Both the position numbers and the translations under genes were made by a program. From assembly GCA_025594325.1 (NCBI GenBank), contig JANHCV010000003.1:1302001-1366000 (forward strand): 64,000 nt of DNA. Direction: 5' to 3'. The DNA is from Blastocladiella emersonii ATCC 22665. Its lineage: Eukaryota > Blastocladiomycota > Blastocladiomycetes > Blastocladiales > Blastocladiaceae. Positions 57,401-64,000 of this stretch are shown piece after piece. How positions within the stretch are numbered: position 1 is the stretch's first letter; the number at the start of each line of letters is the position of its first letter. The notes beneath the pieces are model-generated. The model saw only the letters and a program-made list of their open reading frames with translations. It ran no database searches and was not told the DNA's origin.

Positions 57401-58427
57401 GCGAGCGCGAGGGTCCGCCGCCAATGCGCGCCGTGAAGAAGCTGGACGAGCGGGACGCGCGGTGCGAGGACGCAGGTGACCCACCGCCGGGAGCGTTGCC
57501 GCCCGCGGCCGAAACGGCGCCCGCCATACTGCCCGAGCGCGAGAGCATGGGCGGGGTCGGGGCCTCGGACAGCGTGACGGACTTGGCCATGGACCGCGAG
57601 CGCGAGCGGAGCACGACTTTCGAGAGGGTCCCGCTGGGCGAGCCCGTGGCGAGCGGGTACGACGACCCGACGCCGTTGGAGATGGGCGCGTACGGGGCCG
57701 TGATGTTACGTCGTCCCGTCCCGAACGCCGAGCTCGGCGTTGATGGGGAATCGAGCGGGGCCTCGGTCGTCGGCGACTGCGGCGGCGTGTCCTGCGGGAG
57801 CCCCGGGATCGGCTGCAGCGTGAACGGCGCCATGGGCGTGACGAGGGCGAGCGCCGAGTGCGGCGATACCGGTTCCCCTGCCGCAGCGGGCGCGGGCAGG
57901 TGGTCGCGCAGCGGGGCTGACGCCGAGCGCGACGACCGGTCGAGCGTGCTCTGGCCCGTCCCGAGCTGCGTCGCGCGCCGCCACGTATCCGTCGTGGTCG
58001 TCGTGACGCCCGAGTCGCGGTCCCGTTCCCGTTCGCGCTCGCGATCGTCGTCGCGCTCGCACGTCGTCGGCGTCTTGCGCAACATGGCGGCGTCCGATTC
58101 GGCGCGGCGCTGGGCCTCGGCGATCGCCGACAGCGACCGGCACAGCTGGTCGATGTTGTGCATGGACAGCGTCTGGCCGTTCTCCTCGGCCTCGCGGTTC
58201 TGGCCGAGCACCGCCGAGGCGTCGGCCGACCGCGACGACGTGAGCCCGAGCGCGAGCGCGCCGTGGCTGCGGCTCTGCCCCATGGGCGCCGCTGGATCGG
58301 GCGGCCGTCGTTCTCGCTCGGCGTCAGCGGGCATCGCGGGCGGCGGCGGCGGCGGCGGTCCCGCGGAAGCCGATGCGGCGAGTGGTGGTGCTGGTGGTTT
58401 TGGTGGGTCCGTTTCGTGCGGCTCCAT
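54497..58427 (-). CDS. LKB1/STK11-like serine/threonine kinase, 1291 aa
   Basis: Exons 58427-55594 and 55538-54497; the intron is 55 nt (GTACGT...TGTAG), joining QVQDYMIQLIDGLEYLH. About 800 residues of Ser/Pro/Gly-rich disordered sequence with many RS-type phosphosite-like motifs precede the kinase. The kinase domain starts with YLLGDVIGKGSFGKV (near residue 820) and VAVKIVAHKRLRKI. After the join it has HIVHRDIKPANLLLTLDG, VLKISDFGVAEVL and the activation loop FAGTHQYMSPEVA. VDVWASGVTLYNMAFGDFPF closely tracks animal LKB1 (VDIWSAGVTLYN). In animals LKB1 activates AMPK with STRAD and Mo25; neither partner is in this window. It could be the upstream AMPK kinase, by analogy. The C-terminus is Gly/Ser/Arg-rich. 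Confidence 0.88.
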
Positions 58428-58941
58428 GGTTGAGGGCTAGACGGGAACGGGCAAGGTCAGCGCCTTGCACGTCGTGGCCCGCGTGCGCGCGAGCGATACA
58501 TGCGTTACTCGCGGCAATCCCGCATCGTTGAGCGTGAACAGGAGGTGGTCTAGCCCTCAATCCGGGTCCTCGAAGCTCGCTTGGCCCCTGCGGGCTATCG
58601 CACCGCGGCGGCGACAATACGACCGGGTGGTTTGCCGTGGGTGGGAGAGATGGCCGCGGGAGGGGAGACAACGGCGGCGGACGCGTCTCGCATCACCTGA
58701 TTGTGGCGCACGCGGCGCGTTGTTCATTTCACCCTCACCACCACGAAGGAGGCACAGTTCGAGTTTGAAATGGTTGCATTCTTTGTGGGGGAGGGGGGTG
58801 GTCGTGAGATCGAGCAGAAATGCGCCGGGCGAGGCAAGAGTGGAAGAAGCGGTGGGTGGGGAGAAAGTGCGATATCGCGCGCGCCCATCAAGGGCGCGGG
58901 CGAGTGAGAGAGGGAGGGAATGGGATCAGACAACATCACCG
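58428..58941. other. Intergenic, LKB1-like promoter / APSES 3' region
   Basis: 514 bp. A short, less GC-rich stretch at 58735-58800 probably holds the 3' end signals of the APSES gene. I looked for a further APSES C-terminal exon and found no supported continuation. Confidence 0.35.
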
Positions 58942-61900
58942 TCATGCGCCAACGACGCTCCGCCCGGCAGCGCCGTGTAGTGACGCCATATCGACGGCCA
59001 TGTCGTCGCTCGAGCTGGACCCAGGCAGGACGCACGACGACGCGGGGCGCGGGGTCGCAACGGGCGTGTTCCCCGTCGGGACACCCGCGAGGGCGCGGAG
59101 CGCCGCGAGCACATCGTGGGCGCCGTCGCGGTGCGCGGCGAGGTCGATGGCCGTGTGGTCGTCGACGTCGCGGAGGCACACGAGCATGGTGACCTGGTCG
59201 GCCGGGTGCGACGCGACGAGGTACGCCGAGAGCGTCTGCAGGTAGTACTTGGCGGCGGCGAGCCCGCGCATGTTGGCCATGGTCATGGCGTGCACGAGGT
59301 GGTGCAGCACCGTGCGCCCGCGCGTGTCGACCTGCCACAGGCTGTCGGCGAGGGCGACGAGCACCTCGGGGAACGTCTGGGCGTCGTAGTTGTTGGGCCC
59401 GACGACGGCGCGCATGAGCGGGGTCTCGCCGGCCGCGTTGGCGCGGCACACGTCGGCGCCGCGCGCCACGAGCTCGCGGAGGACGGGCAGCCGCGCGAGC
59501 GCCGCGGCCCAGTGCAGCGGCGTGTTCCCCTGGTCGTCGATCACCAGGTTCACGTCGGCGCACTTGTCGGCGGCGGCAATCAGGTCGGCCGCCTGCCCGG
59601 CGTCCTGCGCCAGGAACACGGCCATCCACTGGTTGCGCGACCGCTCCTGCGCGCGCGCCGCCGACCCCGCGGCATCGTCGCCGTCGCCCGCCTCGTCCTG
59701 GAACACCTGCATGAACATGGGCGAGGTCGGCGTGCGGGTCCCCGTCGTGCTCTGCGACCGCGGCACCACCGCCACCTTGAGGTTGAACGACATGGGCGTC
59801 GTCGCGCTCGAGTAGCCCGTCATGTTCGCGTTCCACCCGAACATGGTGCTGGAGCTCGCGCTGCCGCCGGTCCGGTAGAACCCGTCTTGTGGGCCGACGG
59901 AGGCGGACCCCTCAGCCGCGGCCATGACGAGCGGCAGGCCCTCGGTCGACGCCGACGGCGTGAGCCCGGTCCCGCTCGAAGGGTACCCGTACTCGAAGTG
60001 CTGCTGGTTCAGGCGCAGCGGTTTTCTGGACTGCGACGACGAAGCGCACGACAGCGACGACGGCTGTTGCGACGACATGGACATGACGTCCTGCGAGGAA
60101 GAGGAAGAGGAGGAAGTTGAGCCCGTGGCACTTGACGTGGTTGATCCAGCACCGCCCATGGTATTCGAGCCGGCGATAGCGGCGGCGGCGGCCGCGAGGG
60201 TATCGGGGTTGTTGGCGGCCGCGGCGCCGTAGCCCTGGTAGAAGAGGCAGCTCGACAGCGGGACGCGCGAGGGCGCGGCGGACGGGGCCGACGGCGAGTA
60301 GAGCCCGGCGCCGGCGGTATAGTCGATGCCGTCCATGAACACGCCGCCGTGGTGTTGTTGTTGTTCGAACCGGTGGTGGTGGTAGTGGTGCAGGTCCATG
60401 CCGTGGCCGCCTGTTGCGCTTCCGCTACTCGCCGCACCGGCGCCAGCGCCGCCGTGGACAGCGGGCGTCATGGTATCGAGCCTTGGCGACGGCGTGCCGA
60501 ACGAGTCGGCGTCGTCGCCGTGGTCGTAGTAGATGCTCTCGTCGTGGACAACGACGTTGGACGACTGCGCGAGCGGGACGTGGTGGTGCTGGGCGGGTGG
60601 CGCGGGGAGCCCGCCGAGCGGGAACTGGACCGAGGACCGGCGGAACGGGCCGGCGGGCGCGGTCACGTCGAAGTCCATGCCGGCGCCGGCGGCGGCCGAC
60701 GACGACACGTCGCTGTGGGCGGACGGGCTGCTGTGGACGCCGGCGGCCGACAGGAACGGGCCGCCGATGGCGGGCGCGGCCGACGACGGACGCGTGAAGA
60801 GCGCACCCGTGCTCATCTTGCGCTGCTGCTGCGACGACGCAAAGTGCGGGTGCGGGTGGCCCATGGTCGGGTACGAGCCGCGGCGCGCCTCGACGAGGTT
60901 CCCGCCGTGGTGCTGTTGCTGTTGCTGGTGGTGCTGCGAGTGGAAGTGGCCCGACGAGCCGTGGCCCTGGCCGAAGAGCAGCGAGCCCGAGTTGGACGGC
61001 GGGCCCTGCGACGCGGCGGCGGCCGCAGCAGCTGCCGCGACGGCCGCGGCCATGGCGTTCGGGTTGGGCTCGTGGTGGTGCTGCTGCTGGTGGTGGTGGT
61101 GGAAGTGCGACGCGGACCCGCCGCAGCTGCTGGACGACATGTCGCTGAGGACCGAGGTGCGGTCCGAGTAGTGCGATCCCGACGCCGCGGACGCGGCGAG
61201 CATGGCGGCCGAGGGCCCGTGCGCGGGGTGCACGCGGGTCGGCGCGAACCCGGCGGGCACGCCGGGCGGGGGCGACGGGTCACCGTACATGTGTGCGTAG
61301 TGGTGCGGGTGGTGCGGGTGGTGCGGATGGTGGTGGTGGTGCGGGTGCATGCCGGGGTGGCCGCTGGGGTGGCCGCCGTGCATGGGGAGGAGCGAGCCGG
61401 CCCGCGCGTTCATGGCCGCGGCGCCGCCGTGCATGCCCGGGTTGGCGGCGGCCGCAGCGGCGGCGGCGGCGTTGCGCGCGCTCGCGTTGGGCTTCGGGCG
61501 CGCGCTCATGGTGGCCGGGTCAAAGTCGATGATGGGCTGCACGAACTCGAGGATGCCGTACTGGCGCGAGATCTCGATGCCGCGCTCGAACGGGATCCTG
61601 CATGGCGGGGCGGGGCGGAACGGGATGGACGGGTCAGAAACGCGAGACAATCGGGGGGCGGAGACAATTTGGCGGAACGCGGAACGCGTGCACGCGGGCG
61701 GCTGCGTGACCCACGCGTGGATGAGCACGCGAGCGGCGCGCCACGGGCGAACGCCCTAGCTCCATTCTCGCGCTCACACGCCGAACGCCCAAGGGGAGGA
61801 GAACGTACCAGGTGCCCTGGTACTTTCCGTAGCCGCCCTGCACCTTCTCGTGCACGCCCTTGGCCACGTCGCGCTCGAGGATCTTGGTGCGCCTTGCCTT

Positions 61901-62273
61901 CTCGATGCCGGCCACCTTGAGCAGCTGCGTGGCGTTGAGGTACGAGTCCGACTTGCGCCGCATCACGGCCACGCTGCGCGTGATCATCTCCTACACACGC
62001 ACGGCCACGGTCATGGTTAGTCTCGTTCCCATCGTCCATGGATCGCGGTGACCCGTTCGTTGACGCAAGCAGCGCTGCCTGGTGCAGCCACCTCCGTCCG
62101 CTGCTGCTTCCACGGAATTCGGCCCGCCTGGCAGCAACAGCCGCAGCTGCTCGCCGAAGAGGATCACCGCGAGAGGGAGAGATGAGGCAGAAACGCACCC
62201 ACACGGGGACGCCCGAGTACACGGCCGAGTGGATCTCCGAGTGCACGTCGCCGGTGCCCATGGTCATGGTCAT
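58942..62273 (-). CDS. APSES (KilA-N) DNA-binding protein with ankyrin repeats, Mbp1/Swi4-like, 970 aa
   Basis: Cell-cycle-type transcription factor. Exons 62273-62199, 61990-61809 and 61597-58942. The two introns, 208 and 211 nt, are three times longer than usual here and flank the DNA-binding exon. The DNA-binding domain (residues 10-120) joins as [60 protein letters not shown] and [21 protein letters not shown] long Gly/Ser/His/Gln-rich middle includes a poly-His run (about 61300-61350). Ankyrin repeats lie at about 765-890 ([20 protein letters not shown] and [11 protein letters not shown]). The protein stops soon after the ankyrins, without the C-terminal coiled coil that Mbp1/Swi4 use to bind Swi6. 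The start is the first of three ATGs (MTMTMG). Confidence 0.9.
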
Positions 62274-63449
62274 GCTGGCGGGCGGGGTGGTCGGGGTTGT
62301 CGTCGTCGTAGAAGTTGCCGGCCACGGGATCGGGGCGCTAGCTCCGCTGGTCCTGCAGGTGGTGGTGCGGTCGGGTTGCCGCCGGGCGTGGTGGAGCTGG
62401 CGGGCGGGCGGGTTTCGGCAAGGGTGGGAGCGGGGAGGGAGGTCGGGGGCTCCGCGCTCTCTCGTCGCTGCGCAGGGACTTGCAGCGAGCAATGGGGTCG
62501 GATCGGCCGCAGATGGGGATAGAGTTGGCAGCGGGGGCCGGGTATGTGGGCGTGGGGAGAGAGCAAGAGGAACCCGAGACAAGTGCGGAAGGCAGGCCAG
62601 CCGAGGTGGTGAGGCTGGGCGGGGCGGGGCGCGGCCGGAGACAGCGGCGAGACAGTCGGGCGGCAGCAGGGCAGCGGGGGCGAGTGCAGCAGGCGCCAGC
62701 GGTGTGGCCGGGAGCAGGTGCCGGTGTGGGGATGGGGGTGGCGATGGGAATCCGGGCGGGAGGAGAAGGCGGGGCAGCGAGGTCGGTCGGTGGGCAACCT
62801 CTCGCTCGCGGTTCAGCTGCAGGTGATCTCGCGCTATGCCGATACTCGGCCGAATACCTCGCTTGTCGTCGACCCGCGATGCAAGGAGAGAGAATACGCT
62901 GTGCCTTACGCTCCAGTCTATCCGCCGCTGGCTGCGCACCATTTGCTTCTCGGCCGCCCGGCCAGCCGCGGGGGATCGCCCGCACTTGCACTGTCGGCTG
63001 TCTCGCACCTCACTCTCGCGCGCCTCCGTAAGTGGCCGCGCCGCTGGGCCAGCCGGCCTCCTCCGAGACGGTGACGGGAAGAGGAGCCCACGGCGTGTCT
63101 CCCAGGAACAACAAAAGCCGTCTCACACGCTTCTCGCTGCGCACGTGAGAAAAGCCACGCGTCCGCGTCCTTTGGCCCGCACCTGGCGCCGCGGACGTGT
63201 GCGCGGCCGTGACCGCCGCGGCCGCCGGCCGCCGGCTCGGTGCTGGCTGGCCCCGTGTGCTGGGCCGAAATTGGATGATGAAGTGGGACGGACGCTCAAA
63301 CTCTTGCGTGCAACAGCTGGGACCGTGGGAATTCGACTCGCTCAGGCTCGGGTTCGGGTTTGAGGAAAAAGGGTGATATATTTCTTTTCCTGCTTCTTCA
63401 TCTTGTCATCGAGTGCTCCATGACACGCACGCGCCGATCCAGGACCGGC
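62274..63449. other. Intergenic, APSES promoter / PRE3 3' region
   Basis: 1.18 kb upstream of the APSES gene. It is purine/pyrimidine-skewed near the gene, with one ACGCGT at 63157-63162, a potential autoregulatory MCB-type site. Long open frames on both strands lack any family signature. No RNA gene recognised. Confidence 0.35.
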
Positions 63450-64000
63450 TTAGCCCTCGAAGAAAGTTGGCAGCTCGTTGCCGGGCACGAAGATGCGCTC
63501 GACGCCCGCCTCGGTGATCACGGCGAGGCGGATGCACCCCCCACTCGACCCGTCGCGCGACATGGCCAGCGCGATCGCTACACGGTGGCGCAGGGAGTGG
63601 ATGAGTAAGCGGGAGGGTGATGGGCGAGAGCCCCGTGCCGAACGACGTACCGTTCTTGGTGAAGGCGACGCACTCCTCGGCCGTCATGTTGTGGCGGTAC
63701 GCCGCGTCACAGTACCCGTAAATGTAGCTCGAGCCCGAGCCTACACCGCGTCACCGTCCGTTAGCCCCCGTCCCTCGACCTATCCCGGGAGATACGCACC
63801 GCCAATGGCAAACGGCTGCTTGTGCAAGCTACCGCCGAGCGGGATCGAGTAGACGGAGCCGCCCTTGTGCTTGTCCCAGCCGGCGACGATGATGCCGGCC
63901 ATGAGGTTGTCCTTGTTCTGGTAGCACAGCTCCTGGAACATGGCGGCGGCCACCTTGACGGCGGGCGCCTCGCCGTGCTGCGTGCTGTACATCTGGCAGT
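63450..64000 (-). CDS. PRE3: 20S proteasome beta1 subunit (C-terminal part; runs off the window)
   Basis: Caspase-like catalytic subunit of the proteasome. Three exons are visible: from beyond 64000 to 63800, 63740-63651 and 63577-63450; introns are 59 and 73 nt. The sequence includes [40 protein letters not shown] and [15 protein letters not shown] across the first join, then [16 protein letters not shown] and [20 protein letters not shown]. It ends [16 protein letters not shown]. The order and the [15 protein letters not shown] ending match beta1 rather than beta2 or beta5. The N-terminal Thr1 and propeptide lie outside the window, so catalytic status cannot be judged here. Confidence 0.9.

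Overview
This is a gene-dense, strongly GC-rich nuclear segment from a fungus. Coding regions are broken by many short spliceosomal introns, mostly 45-73 nt, with donors GTACG/GTGCG and acceptors usually ending TGTAG. The gene set is eukaryotic: a gamma-tubulin complex component, peroxin, Atg4, Wapl, TFIIIA, Cdc37, CTP synthase and a proteasome beta subunit. Three features favour an early-diverging lineage over a yeast, and Blastocladiomycota or another GC-rich zoosporic group is my guess: an LKB1-like kinase, a CHASE-domain sensor and a Fanzor nuclease. I did not identify the species. Exon joins below were worked out by hand. Each gives an intact frame and rebuilds family motifs, but none has transcript support.

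Layout. 0-20 kb: GCP6-like protein (-), two tandem DUF7707 cysteine-rich GPI-type proteins (-), class-V aminotransferase (+), PEX16 (-), SmGDS-like armadillo protein (-), universal stress protein (-), LRR-like fragment (+), WAPL (+), mitochondrial carrier (-). 20-24 kb: a less GC-rich, gene-poor zone with one small membrane protein. 24-33 kb: TFIIIA-like ten-finger protein (-), CDC37 (+), a 1103-residue Fanzor (TnpB-family, RNA-guided nuclease) (-), CTP synthase (-). 33-49 kb: ATG4 (-), M3 oligopeptidase (+), LRR-TM-SH3 receptor-like protein (+), CHASE-PAS histidine-kinase-like sensor (+), SETD3-like methyltransferase (+), small helical-repeat protein (-). 49-64 kb: cyclin Y-like protein (+), aldehyde dehydrogenase (+), LKB1-like kinase (-), APSES/ankyrin transcription factor (-), and the 3' part of the proteasome beta1 gene (-), cut by the window end.

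Most genes are unrelated housekeeping genes with no operon logic. Neighbours are tightly packed, with convergent stop codons only 35-81 bp apart at four places, and some divergent pairs share promoters of about 260-270 bp. The most notable item is the Fanzor ORF between CDC37 and CTP synthase. It keeps the RuvC Asp residues and the zinc ribbon, and it places its Glu at the alternative position reported for Fanzors. Secondary points are a 15-nt microexon in the carrier, ten consecutive phase-1 introns in the SmGDS gene, a 45-nt stop-containing intron in WAPL, the CHASE sensor with a decayed kinase core, and the LRR-TM-SH3 protein.
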